The position numbers and the translations under genes were made by a program. Under the pieces are notes generated by a model that did no database searches, was not told where the DNA came from, and worked only from the letters and a program-made list of their open reading frames with translations. DNA of 64,000 nt from Prostheceraeus crozeri. Taxonomy: Eukaryota; Platyhelminthes; Polycladida; Euryleptidae. Positions 49,701 through 55,690 of the stretch are shown here, piece by piece. The DNA lies in contig CAJQUW010016913.1 in assembly GCA_907163375.1 (NCBI GenBank), forward strand, positions 231,162-295,161, given 5' to 3'. Each line of letters begins with the position of its first letter. Position 1 is the first letter of the stretch.

Positions 49701-50316
49701 GCTTGTGTTATTAAATCACGAATTTCGTATATTCCTACGTGTAATTAAATTCTAGTATGATCGAATTCTTGCTATTTTTTTTATATAGGTGAGGAGGGTA
49801 CGCGGAATAATGAAAAATCCTTTGATTTTCTGTTTTGGGGCACTCAGCATGAAAAGGTTGGGAACCACTGCTCTAAGGCAAAGTAAAAGAAAAAAGCGAG
49901 GGACATTTAATGCTGAGAAGTTGCACTGTTAGGAGCTGATGCTGTTCCAGCCACCTGGGAAGATGCTGTCTCATCCGAACCCTGTGACACCTCTCAGTTC
50001 AACTACTCCCACAGTCACGAGCTGTGTGAGAAAATGTTATTAAGCAGAGAATCTTCAAATCATCATCATTCTCAGCCCTGATCATCAACGACATCATTTT
50101 CTTTCATTTTCAGAGCTACAGACCGAATTGGAAGCTGCAAAGCGCCGAATCAGCGATCTGGAAACGTCCAATCAGAAGCTAGAATCATTGAAGAAGGAAA
50201 GAGACGAATACATTGACCGCCTTCAAGCCAGATTGATGGAGGCTGATCTCATTGACTTTCTCTACATCGGGAACAACAGCTTTAAAGGCAAAAAGTCGCT
50301 TTTCTCAACCACTTAG
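16392..50316 (+). CDS. NPF/TIG/Rab11-FIP-like adaptor protein (multi-exon, 5' incomplete)
   Basis: Six exons splice in frame: 16392-16787, 17075-17257, 29987-30217, 41887-41940, 48020-48242 and 50114-50316. The first four introns are phase 0 and the last is phase 1. About 429 residues are visible: two NPF motifs followed by acidic residues (residues 10-25), a region with IPT/TIG character (about 75-175), a Ser/Lys/Arg-rich linker, and a C-terminal coiled coil (about 365-405) with [11 protein letters not shown] about 35 residues from the stop. EHD-type EH domains favour NPF followed by acidic residues, and Rab11-FIPs bind Rab11 through a C-terminal helix with YIDxLLxRxME. A role in recycling-endosome traffic is therefore inferred. 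Class I FIPs have an N-terminal C2 domain; none is seen here, and earlier exons may lie upstream. Small exons inside the long introns could have been missed. Confidence 0.6.
17075..17257 (+). CDS. Adaptor exon B: second half of TIG-like domain
   Basis: 61 codons after acceptor gtcctctag, reading [20 protein letters not shown], then an acidic [11 protein letters not shown] strand and a Lys/Ser/Arg-rich stretch. It joins exon A in phase 0 to complete the beta-sandwich pattern (SSKIKV ... GPVYVKT). The donor is placed at cgcgag|gttggt because the next exon needs phase 0. The alternative gacg|gtgaag would be phase 1. Confidence 0.7.
17565..18080. repeat. 103-bp tandem repeat, five units
   Basis: Five nearly identical units of about 103 bp, each with gtcttcgaagaatccaattc and ctccttcaggagg. 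One unit is a few bases shorter. They lie in the first long intron of the adaptor gene. No function seen. Confidence 0.85.
18151..19468. mobile_element. 1.3-kb DNA element with long terminal inverted repeats
   Basis: It begins tgggtcattccacgacgatt and ends with the inverse of tgggtgattccaagacgatt, flanked by tgta on both sides (18147-18150 and 19469-19472), a 4-bp target duplication. The inverted arms extend roughly 370 bp inward, for example ggagctacatggctcca near 18474 and tggagccatgtagctcc near 19137. No transposase ORF remains, so it is non-autonomous. The superfamily is not assigned. Confidence 0.8.
19473..20518. other. Intronic sequence, nothing recognised
   Basis: Short ORFs only, without domain features or visible repeats. 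Confidence 0.4.
20519..20588 (-). pseudogene. tRNA-like sequence (decayed tRNA or SINE head)
   Basis: On the minus strand the D arm (TAGCTCAGTTGGTTAGAGCA) and the T arm (GTAGG TTCGAAT CCTAC) are canonical and the spacing fits a full tRNA. The anticodon loop CTAGTTA would read AGT (Thr). Only about three of five anticodon-stem pairs form, and the acceptor stem needs a one-base shift and carries a mismatch. A pseudogene or tRNA-derived repeat is more likely than a working tRNA. Confidence 0.6.
20603..20866 (+). other. Unrecognised 87-codon ORF
   Basis: An open frame rich in Lys, Glu and Asn that ends just before aataaa at about 20868 and abuts, tail to tail, the reverse transcriptase fossil on the other strand. 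No family recognised. Chance or part of the neighbouring element is possible. Confidence 0.25.
20870..21925 (-). mobile_element. Hepadnavirus-like / HEART-type reverse transcriptase fossil
   Basis: Minus-strand reading shows a reverse transcriptase palm region (about 21900-21460, with [15 protein letters not shown] and [13 protein letters not shown]) and an RNase H region (about 21230-20880). The RNase H signatures [32 protein letters not shown] and [13 protein letters not shown] match in order and spacing the hepadnavirus polymerase RNase H. HEART elements of insects carry similar domains. A DIRS- or BEL-like element is the alternative. It is broken, with at least two breaks, and lacks recognisable terminal repeats. 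The domain motifs are still readable, suggesting moderate age. Confidence 0.5.
21926..24036. other. Intronic sequence with an ATTAATT-rich patch
   Basis: Mostly featureless. 22720-22840 holds many copies of caattaatt/aattaattg in both orientations. Minus-strand open frames at 23024-23520 have no recognised family. Confidence 0.4.
24037..24218 (+). mobile_element. tRNA-derived SINE (family 1), full copy
   Basis: gtctccgtggcacactgg (A-box region), ccagaggtcgagccccg (B-box region), gggaagggcatccggac, then a tRNA-unrelated body ending ggggagtagtgatgttaaac. A (CT)n run follows at about 24243-24260. Confidence 0.85.
24219..27264. other. Intronic sequence, microsatellites only
   Basis: (CT)n at 24243-24260 and a CT/CA-rich tract at about 24580-24615. 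No gene, RNA or transposon end recognised in the rest. Confidence 0.4.
27270..27990. repeat. Inverted pair of Penelope-type end motifs
   Basis: ggccgaaacgcgaatcc with cttcctgctgatgacctcaa (27313-27356) recurs inverted as ttgaggtcatcaacaggaac followed by cttcgaccgct (27909-27955), about 75% alike. The GGCCGAAACGC string resembles the GAAA box region of Penelope-like ends. No coding sequence lies between. Confidence 0.45.
27991..28824. other. Intronic sequence, nothing recognised
   Basis: AT-rich and without visible features. Confidence 0.4.
28825..29700 (-). mobile_element. LINE reverse transcriptase fragment with 3' end
   Basis: The minus-strand frame 29694-29407 reads [10 protein letters not shown], then [20 protein letters not shown], the catalytic DD box and the following NxxKLNxxKxK segment of a LINE RT. 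Below 29400 the frame ([15 protein letters not shown]) becomes stop-rich. The copy ends at an A-run (ttaaaaaaaataac, about 28850). The 5' half is missing and the ORF is interrupted. Confidence 0.75.
29727..29870 (-). mobile_element. Second 3' end of the same LINE family
   Basis: ttcaacgtaactaaattta, acaagcgcacgactagttga and gcaaaatatcatttaaaaga repeat, with about 85% identity, the 3' terminal part at 28832-28975 in the same orientation. A very short truncated copy therefore lies directly upstream of the first. Confidence 0.75.
29987..30217 (+). CDS. Adaptor exon C: basic Ser-rich region
   Basis: 77 codons between a strong acceptor (tttcttgtctcattccag) and donor gacgcag|gtgagt, phase 0 on both sides. 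The sequence is rich in Ser, Lys, Arg and Gly ([20 protein letters not shown]) and has no domain I recognise. It is probably a disordered linker. An ATG at 29996 could serve as an internal start, but the exon fits as internal. Confidence 0.7.
30218..30795. other. Intron with a tRNA-like SINE fragment
   Basis: 30525-30580 has a B-box-like cggttcgattcctaggtcgg followed by cgagtgcggtggggg, probably the remnant of a tRNA-derived SINE. The rest is featureless. Confidence 0.45.
30800..32112. repeat. 105-bp tandem array, 12 units, open in one frame
   Basis: Units of 105 bp marked by ccgaaacattttctcagcat. Three units are longer because of an extra gctgttgctcctcttac tract. Because 105 is a multiple of three, one + frame stays open for 343 codons (30890-31921) and repeats a 35-residue unit (AILAF[QR]RPAI[RH]PKHFLSI). 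There are no splice sites in phase, no domain and no codon bias, so coding is unlikely. It sits in the second long intron of the adaptor gene. Confidence 0.85.
32113..35739. other. Intronic sequence, one interspersed repeat
   Basis: 34865-35085 shares tttcctatctctg, cttttttgcccacttaataag and cgaatctgaaggaat with 56265-56460 in the opposite orientation, which defines a repeat family of unknown type. Nothing else recognised. Confidence 0.45.
35740..36344 (-). mobile_element. LINE 3' end (CR1/Jockey-type ORF2 C-terminus)
   Basis: An open minus-strand frame of 187 codons (36344-35781) reads [54 protein letters not shown] and [13 protein letters not shown]. This is the conserved region after the RT palm of CR1/L2/Jockey-like LINEs, ending FKRRANRFL. 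An A-rich 3' tail (aaataaataaaagg) follows at about 35745. The copy is 5' truncated but this portion is uninterrupted, so it is fairly young. Confidence 0.85.
36345..36640. other. Intronic sequence
   Basis: No features. atca at 36637-36640 matches the base tetrad after the following element. Confidence 0.4.
36750..38175. repeat. 168-bp satellite array inside the TIR element
   Basis: Nine occurrences of caatatggccgccataatt at spacing 168-170. Two unit types alternate in the middle (ctataatcc with ttttcatgcc, ctgtaaccc with tttaatgcc), so 37290-37630 and 37630-37970 form a duplicated dimer. One further inverted copy of the same core lies near 38640-38670. Confidence 0.9.
38699..39487 (+). mobile_element. 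Penelope-like element fragment with inverted ends
   Basis: A + strand frame (38919-39180) reads [35 protein letters not shown], then [16 protein letters not shown], a GIY-YIG endonuclease C-terminus as in Penelope-like elements. The 3' region (39190-39487, with cctgaagatggactccggtg and aataaactgcg) is also present inverted at the 5' side (38725-38930). gattttggt at 38690-38698 and 39488-39496 is a 9-bp target duplication. It is 5' truncated and inserted into the TIR element. Confidence 0.8.
39606..41069. other. Intronic sequence, short tandem tract
   Basis: 39925-39975 repeats acatagac-type words. Nothing else recognised. Confidence 0.4.
41078..41303. mobile_element. 226-bp hAT-type MITE with 8-bp target duplication
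   Basis: Ends caggcttggggtcaagtact and, inverted, caggcttgggatcaagtact. atctcaag is present exactly on both sides (41070-41077 and 41304-41311). The body is made largely of acttgtacttgtactt-type words in both orientations. Eight-base duplication and a CAGG terminus indicate hAT. Confidence 0.9.
41312..41886. other. Intron with tRNA-derived SINE fragment
   Basis: 41615-41712, minus strand: ccgtggttcagtggttaat (A-box-like) and ggttcaaatcc (B-box) belong to a third tRNA-derived SINE, without a recognisable tail. The last bases (tattcctcgcag) are the acceptor of the micro-exon. Confidence 0.55.
41887..41940 (+). CDS. Adaptor exon D: 18-codon micro-exon with GC donor
   Basis: [18 protein letters not shown] lies between acceptor tattcctcgcag and donor ttttcag|gcgagt, phase 0. 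The donor begins GC rather than GT but otherwise matches the rare GC-AG intron class. The acidic/Ser composition fits the neighbouring linker exons. Short length makes this the least certain exon. Confidence 0.5.
41941..42904. other. Intronic sequence, nothing recognised
   Basis: No coding or repeat signal seen. Confidence 0.4.
42905..43812 (+). mobile_element. Penelope-like fragment between direct repeats
   Basis: A segment of about 180 bp (42915-43099, from agtcatgatatcatctgtaa to ccggaacgataggtgatata) recurs in the same orientation at 43624-43812 with over 90% identity. Between them, 43100-43246 encodes [20 protein letters not shown] then [10 protein letters not shown], the GIY-YIG C-terminus typical of Penelope-like elements. 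The layout fits the pseudo-LTRs of such elements, with almost all of the body lost. Confidence 0.65.
43813..44839. other. Intronic sequence with a short interspersed repeat
   Basis: 44678-44735 (attaggaccatagatatccg and gatagaatccct) recurs at 47289-47346. Nothing else recognised. Confidence 0.45.
44840..45460 (-). mobile_element. LINE ORF2 C-terminal fragment
   Basis: Minus-strand frames read [20 protein letters not shown] and IIPHFESL (45459-45380), then on 45343-44849 [12 protein letters not shown] and [18 protein letters not shown], the post-palm region of a CR1/L2/Jockey-like LINE of a different family from 35740. One frame change separates the two parts. It is 5' truncated. Confidence 0.75.
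45461..45999. other. Intronic sequence
   Basis: Nothing recognised. Confidence 0.4.
46000..47052 (-). CDS. Crypton-type tyrosine recombinase with 13 x 19-residue internal repeat
   Basis: A 350-codon open frame. Residues 1-25 read [20 protein letters not shown], with the His-x-x-Arg box of tyrosine recombinases. Residues 29-275 are thirteen units of [19 protein letters not shown], each holding the second conserved His in TGH. The frame then continues [17 protein letters not shown], with the Tyr nucleophile, and a charged tail to a stop at 46000. One unit is expected in a normal protein of this kind (DUF3504/Crypton, as in KCTD1-, ZMYM- and QRICH1-related domains). Two units have Arg for Gly before His and one has Leu for Pro. 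The N-terminal half of the recombinase is absent: an in-frame stop lies about 12 codons upstream, unless an intron intervenes. It is nested, antisense, in an intron of the adaptor gene. Confidence 0.7.
   Translation of the reverse strand: MKNISKDASLSMKYTNHCIRSSVVTSLTDVGVPPQDIQIVTGHEKLSDVGVPPQDIQIVTRHEKLSDVGVPPQDIQIVTGHEKLSDVGVPPQDIQIVTGHEKLSDVGVPPQDIQIVTRHEKLSDVGVPPQDIQIVTGHEKLSDVGVPPQDIQIVTGHEKLSDVGVPPQDIQIVTGHEKLSDVGVPLQDIQIVTGHEKLSDVGVPPQDIQIVTGHEKLSDVGVPPQDIQIVTGHEKLSDVGVPPQDIQIVTGHEKLSDVGVPPQDIQIVTGHEKLETIDHYTKKINVSKRIRLSHALTECLDKNREEKENLMQRNIDVEIANNAEIEVKRKHPAAVLEKDGMKLSFFMKEC
46230..46971. repeat. 57-bp tandem repeat, 13 units
   Basis: Units tcggacaacttctcatgtcc plus 37 further bases, with only a handful of substitutions across 741 bp and all units exactly 57 bp long. 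It stays in frame with the recombinase ORF on the minus strand. An incidental + frame is also open. Confidence 0.95.
47053..48019. other. Intron with inverted-repeat element at about 47130-47460
   Basis: gcgattctctgggatatag (47161) and cagagaatcgcatagccatc (47246) are inverse copies. agtatgtcagattattagg and taataatctggtatacttta form a second inverted pair, and ccatcctctat occurs twice in the same orientation (47261 and 47440). A nested foldback MITE family is likely. No coding sequence. Confidence 0.5.
48020..48242 (+). CDS. Adaptor exon E: Lys/Ser-rich linker
   Basis: Acceptor ctccttcttacag, donor cgaa|gtaagt, entering in phase 0 and leaving in phase 1. It encodes [20 protein letters not shown], a Lys-rich middle ([10 protein letters not shown]) and STLEDENR, which leads into the coiled coil of the next exon. 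Confidence 0.7.
48243..49219. other. Intronic sequence, short tandem tract
   Basis: 48435-48480 is a (gttagttagt)-type microsatellite. 49040-49085 is a TTA-rich tract. Nothing else. Confidence 0.4.
49220..49472. mobile_element. 253-bp MITE
   Basis: Ends tacactgtaaa and its inverse tttacagtgta. Subterminal regions share ggcacgaa and gaaattt in inverted order. No ORF. Superfamily unclear; a TA duplication is possible. Confidence 0.65.
49790..49880 (-). mobile_element. hAT terminal fragment
   Basis: On the minus strand the sequence begins cagtggttcccaaccttttc and continues atgctgagtgcccc. This is a terminus shared by many animal hAT elements. The other end was not found. Confidence 0.6.
50114..50316 (+). 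CDS. Adaptor exon F: coiled coil and Rab11-FIP-like C-terminus
   Basis: After acceptor tttcattttcag the phase-1 join makes Lys, then [20 protein letters not shown] with heptad hydrophobics, then [19 protein letters not shown] and a Lys-rich tail ending FSTT before TAG at 50314. Class I Rab11-FIPs end with a helix of the form YIDxLLxRxMEx(5)LxI and a basic tail of similar length. Tyr-Ile-Asp, Leu+4, Arg+7, Met-Glu and the Leu/Ile pair all match. An AATAAA is present at about 51058, but I cannot say it is the one used. Confidence 0.7.
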
Positions 50317-51658
50317 ACTTGTTAGTCATTCCAGGCCGATATTATCTGCTTCTCTAGCGTCATTCGTTCAATGTGTCGGTGATTTCCACATTCCAGGCAT
50401 TCCAACCAAACCAGCGCCTTCTACAATGCAATATGTGACATATCGTTCCCATTGCACCTATTTTTCTACCTCTCAATTCATTTCTACGCGTTTTTGTATT
50501 CCTTTGGCGCATCCTGTACAGCTCTACCTGTGAAATTCCTTCTCGTGATATTCTTACTCGTACTTTTCGATGTCTTGGTTTTTATGGTCGCGACAGAACT
50601 AGAATTACACTTCCCAATGTTATTTCGAAGCTTTCATCATACTACTAAAATTGTACAATTGAAAACTATGAGTAGTATGTTTGTTAATATTATTCCTGAT
50701 TCATCATTGTTGTGAATGGATCGTGGATGAGAAGTATTGTTATCATATCATTTTGAAACGTATTTACTAGACGAGGAAGGTTGATCCATTTCATTATATT
50801 ATTTCGAAATTTGTATGCCAACTTATTTAGATTTTCAAACAGCTGTTCAAATACTGAGATTTGTGTGTCTGAATATTATTGCTTACTCTTGAACTATTCC
50901 TGAACAATTTTGTTTCCCTTTTTTAATGAAAAAAAAATCATACCATATCTACTGATTCCTTGTTTTTGTTAACGCTGAAAATCCAGAATGTGGAAAATTA
51001 TGGAAAGTTTATAGGCCCTGTTATTTGAGCGCTTCCACTGCCGAGGCAGCTGCGTACCAATAAATTGGGTCTAAAACTCTTGAGGTTACCATCGACCGTT
51101 TCGAAGGCGCTGGACGCCGAAGGCCCGTCTGACCTGTTTAACGTTTTACTTAACTTTCAAGAAAGCATCGACCTAAACTTGGGGAGTTTTCTCTAACGCA
51201 CTCTTATTAATCAAAATGATCTCCCGACGACTGGTCAACTATGTAAAACTCTTGATTTCATCATTATTTCGATTAAAGCGATCGTAGCAATACGATTTCC
51301 GTCCGCAGATTTTTGAACATTCCTTTGCCACCAGTGACTTGTACTAAATTATTAGCATTTTTAATTATCACACAGACACCGTTTGGGATAACTTGAATCT
51401 TGCTTTACAATAGGGGTAACTTCATGCAATGTGGAAGATCTGGAGCAGAAATACTGTACTTCATTTTGGAGTTTGCTAATTGTTAGCTTGAAAGTAACAA
51501 GTTTCATTATGCAGTGTTGATCATAGTGATACAATTCTCCATGTGTTGATGAAGTATATGCACACAGTCCACGCAGCTTTCATGAGCGAAGATATAAAGA
51601 CTGCAAACTCGTGAGATATTTGGAAACTAAAGATATCTGTGATGAGTAAAAGAATATA
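50317..51658. other. 3' flank of the adaptor gene
   Basis: AT-rich. Contains a possible 3' UTR and aataaa at about 51058. ctggacgccgaaggcccgtc at about 51111 is similar to ggacaccgaaggaccgtc at 62943, a small shared repeat. Confidence 0.4.
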
Positions 51659-52359
51659 CAAGGTGTTTCAAAAGTAGGCTAACAGTAGAAATTGGCCTTG
51701 AAAAGCTATGTCTTAATGCTATAGATTAATAAGCTATGTCATAATAATCTTTTTCACGATGCCACAGATAGCTAATATGCCTTGTATTCGTAAGGGGCAA
51801 AAATTCAATACTCTTTGACATCGCGTAAATCATATTAAAATATCTCATGATCTCCAGTGTTTTCATGCCTACATATTTCACTACAACCCAATTTGAATCT
51901 ATACCGATCATGAGAAGTCGAATAACTATCCAACATCTATCAAAAAAAATTATTAGGAAACCATGTAAACAAGATAGTAGTTGTTTCAGTGTTACTGCGG
52001 AGAAGGAAGAACAGCTGACATTCGAATTTCCTCCGAATAGAAGAAGAAAGAACTTCTGACGATGGCCTAGAGGAGGCTGAAATTAATAAAGGTATTAACA
52101 TAAATTAATAAAGGTATAAAGGTACGTAATGTCAGATTGGTGCTATATCTTGTCCATGATAGATTTCAAAATTCCTTTGCCAATGGAATGCTACTGCATA
52201 GACTTCTAAATGATAGTAGCAATTACTTCGAAGTCTATGGCTCATGTTGGACTGATCATGGATATCCATCGACTGATTCAGGTGTAAATCGCCAATAGAA
52301 CGGTCAACATAGATTTCCTAGGGCAAAATCAACTGTTAGCCTACTTTTGAAACACCTTG
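51659..52359. mobile_element. 701-bp mariner-type non-autonomous element
   Basis: Ends caaggtgtttcaaaagtagg and its exact inverse (27 bp perfect TIRs, 51659-51685 and 52333-52359), flanked by TA on both sides (51657-51658, 52360-52361). This TIR form and TA target are typical of mariner/Tc1 relatives. The interior has no transposase. Perfect TIRs suggest recent activity. Confidence 0.9.
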
Positions 52360-52361
52360 TA

Positions 52362-52880
52362 TATGATAGCTTCAAACTTCTGGCGCAGTGTCCGATATCT
52401 TCGTTGAGGATACACATCCTCCATTTCTAGTTCAGATGGTTCAGGTAGCTCCAAATCGATTTCAGATCTGCCCAAATGAATTTCAGATATGATCCAGTTG
52501 AATTATAAGGTTCTTTTCCAAGTTGAGTTTCTGACATATCTGAAATTCAGCTGAGAAATCTGAAATCCATCTAATGTCTGAAATTCATTTGAACATGGAA
52601 AAGGTGCAGTTGGTACCAAAAGTTAACATACAGGGAGAGAAGTTTTCGGACTTTGAATATTACATAGTCTTTTCAAGCGACTATAATAAGTCTCCAAAAC
52701 AAAGGAAAAAACGTCAATCACCGAATTCCATTTGCATCACTACTGGTGGCACACACCATTTAAGCTGAACTAAGGTTCAAAACAAAACAATCAGAGAAGG
52801 CAAATCTTTGTTCATGTTTTAAAAAGAAAAACGGTCTCTCCCTTTGTTTCGACACGTAGTGTTTATTTGGTAAAGACAAT
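52362..52880. other. Intergenic sequence
   Basis: Repeated attcagat/atctgaaat words at 52460-52590. No gene recognised. Confidence 0.4.
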
Positions 52881-53290
52881 AAAATCCCGACGCGTTTCGT
52901 CCTGTGGACAGTGTCAAGGGTGCTGGTGGTTCTTGTGAGATTACAAAAGTATTGCCTGCTGTGTAATGGGAACTCATCAGATCAGTTCATGACGACGGTA
53001 TATTTTTGGCATGTTCAACGCAATACAGCGTGCTTCATCGGCCATCTTAGTTGTAATCGCTGTTCTTTGCTTATCCATGATGGTGCAGTTGAAATTATTA
53101 ATGGTCATCACTTCATCGGAATGTACTGTTAAATTATGTTCACTAAAGAAAATGTCTCCGTCTCGATAACGGAAGGGTCTACACGAGTTCGACCGCAGCT
53201 TGAGAAACAGAGACAGAAAAGCGCCTTTACTGAACATAATTTAACAGTTCATTCCGATGAAGTGATGACCATTAATAATTTCAATGAGCT
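52881..53290 (-). mobile_element. Penelope-like 3' end with inverted duplication
   Basis: Minus strand: EHNLTVHSDEVMTINNFN and TTKMADEARCIALNMP (about 53150-53000), then ctgtccacaggacgaaacgc and gtcggg (52911-52886) and an AATAAA. GGACGAAACGCGTC matches the stem II, GAAA box and minimal helix III of Penelope hammerheads. The CTGANGA box is not intact. The segment encoding HNLTVHSDEVMTINN is also present inverted on the + strand at 53230-53285. Confidence 0.6.
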
Positions 53291-53814
53291 TGATTTCTCA
53301 AATCTTGATATTTATTTGATTCGAGGGCATCAGGGATTCCTTGAGACAAAGTCCGCGTAAATATATGCTACTCTTTTTTGTACAGCAATCCAAAAAAAGC
53401 ACTTTTCGTGTGGACAAGCAAAAAGTGAGGTATGTTTGAATTTCGAATTATTTTTATGTCAAACATCTTGCATGAAACTTCAAGTGATATACATATTTTG
53501 TTAGAGCAGACAAAGACCAATCGAATGGTGTGTTGAACATTTACAATAGACCTATATCTTGGCCGCAAAATGCGAAAGACATTAAGAATCACTCCAAAAA
53601 AAAACACGAAAATTTCTGGATTTTACCATTTCTTATTGAAAAATTTTTGATTTGCAAATTGAACGATTTTCATATTTTGAGCACTGCTCAGTATACAAAA
53701 GTCTGTCATAGCTCATTTTAAAACTGAGAATCCAGGTTCTCGAATAATGTATGGCATGCTGTGCGACATGATGGAATGATAGAAAATCGAATAATTAACG
53801 GCGTCATACGGGAG

Positions 53815-53995
53815 GTGATTTTTCACTTTCATGATTGGAATGAAAATAGGCTCTCCCTGCTTTTTTAAACAATTTATTGAAATTAAAATTAAAATATGAG
53901 CGTTAAAAACCCAACGTTTCGTCCGCCATGGATTTCAATAAATTGTCTAAAAAAAGCAGGGAGAGCCTATTTTGATTCCAATCATGAAAGTGGAA
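53815..53995. repeat. Short palindrome with Penelope-type core
   Basis: cactttcatgattggaatg and aggctctccctgctttttt (53824-53867) are mirrored by aaaaaagcagggagagccta and attccaatcatgaaagtg (53951-53993). The centre contains aacgtttcgtcc, the inverse of a GGACGAAACG motif. Probably two fused element ends. Confidence 0.7.
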
Positions 53996-55149
53996 AATCG
54001 AATAGAATTTCAGCGAAATTTAGATGGTCCGTTTTTTATGATCACCTCTGTAGTTTAAAACTCTAGCACAGAATGGGATTTAATCTATTATACATTTGAT
54101 CACTGATGATCTTTCAGGTGTTTACAGTTAACATGCAGTTTTAAAACGATAAATCATAAAGAAGCACCTTGAAAAAGCTGTGAAGTCAAAATGGACACCC
54201 CTATTTTGTAAAGTGCTGCAGACAAGCGAAAATCGAACCAGTTTTTAAATGGGATGTATCATTTTAAAGCTCTAAGAGTGGTCAACAGTTTTGCGGTTGT
54301 GGAACTGAAGTTCATAGAAATGTTGATTCAGACAAATTTTGAATTTGAAAAGTGTCCCTTGTTCTATATCTTAATGCATACTGCATCATCAATACTTTGG
54401 ACAGTTGACTTGTCATTTAATAAGCTTACTAATATGAAGTTGTCTCCACTAGACTTCATGTGGAAGACTTAATTAAGGTGTTGATTGGCCTTCTTGGCAA
54501 TTGGAATGGCAAGATAGTCAACCACTTGTAAGAAGTTAAAACTGATATTTGCGCAATGAGCTTTGACTCAATTAAAGGTTGTTTTGAGAGCTCTAAGAAC
54601 AGTTCGCACATCAGGAGTCTCTGAACGACACTATCAGTCTGCCAGACAGCGTACTGCGAGGTCTGATGAACTGACTTTGAAGGACAGACCGGCTATACTC
54701 GGTCAGCAGCGGCGTGTTTGCCCTGTGGGAATGAATCTAGCTAAAATCTGGAGATATCATCTGAATAATATTGTAGCATAATTATCGCGTGCGAAGTTCG
54801 CTCTATGTCGCCTTTTGCCTTTGACTTTTTATTTTATTCCAAAGTCCGCCTCTCCTGCCGAGACTCTAATGTATTTTTTCCATCACTTCCTCATGGCTAA
54901 TCCATCTAACAAGTAGAAGTAGGCCTATAGATTAACTTTGATAATTATGAGAAAGTGGCGAATCTGTTTTTTTCAGTTGACATAACATCTCCAGACATTC
55001 TATGATTTACAACAATAACAAATATTTGAATCATTTCATAGTATTTACAACGACATTTGAGGAAAATACAGGCTTCTTTTAGTGTCAGCTACGTATCATG
55101 AATTAATAATAGCCTTTTTAACAGATGATTTCATAATATTAAAAAAATT
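53996..55149. other. Intergenic sequence with a repeat end at 54718-54830
   Basis: ccctgtgggaatgaatctag at 54720 matches the terminus of the element at 60816-61605, so this is one end of the same family. No gene recognised in the rest. Confidence 0.5.
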
Positions 55150-55690
55150 GAAAAAACCAAGTTAAGTTGTAGACGTATATTTTATTAAACAATATAATTC
55201 GACTTCAAAATCCATTGTCATTTTCAAGTGAACTTCAAATGGCAAGTAGGAAAAGACTGATAAATATCATCGCTAGGAAATTCAATTTGATGATTTATCC
55301 AGTCATTTTAGACCGGATATCATATGACTACAGACCAACCCCCACCCAGACAAAAAGAAGCAAACATCGCAGATGTGTGTGAAGATATTGGTGGTTGAAA
55401 TGAGCATTATATAATTTGGAAAATCTGTTGACATGATTTAAAAAGAAATTCTTTGAGTACCGTTTCGAGTATGAAGAAGTCAAAGACTTTTTTTAACAGA
55501 TTTTCCAAATTTTATGATTTTATAATGCTCATTTCAACCACCAATATCTTCACACACATCTGATACATATTTTATAAGTCTTTTTCTACGTACCTTTTGA
55601 AGTTCATTTGAGAATGACTACAGATGTTATTGTCGAAATATTTTGTTTAATACAACATAAACTTAACTTAGCTTTCCAAAAATTTTTAAT
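55150..55690. mobile_element. Foldback element
   Basis: The segments gatgtgtgtgaagatattgg with ggttgaaatgagcattata (55372-55412) and, inverted, aatgctcatttcaaccacc with atcttcacacacatctg (55523-55562) are near-perfect arms. Outer parts (aagtgaacttcaaatggca / aagttcatttgagaatga; tattaaacaatataa / tttgtttaatacaacataaa) pair more loosely. No coding capacity. Confidence 0.7.

Noticed and set aside
54563-54781. 72-codon ORF (MTQLKVVLRALRTVRTSGVS)
   Set aside because: It runs into a transposon terminus at 54718 and shows no family or conservation signal.
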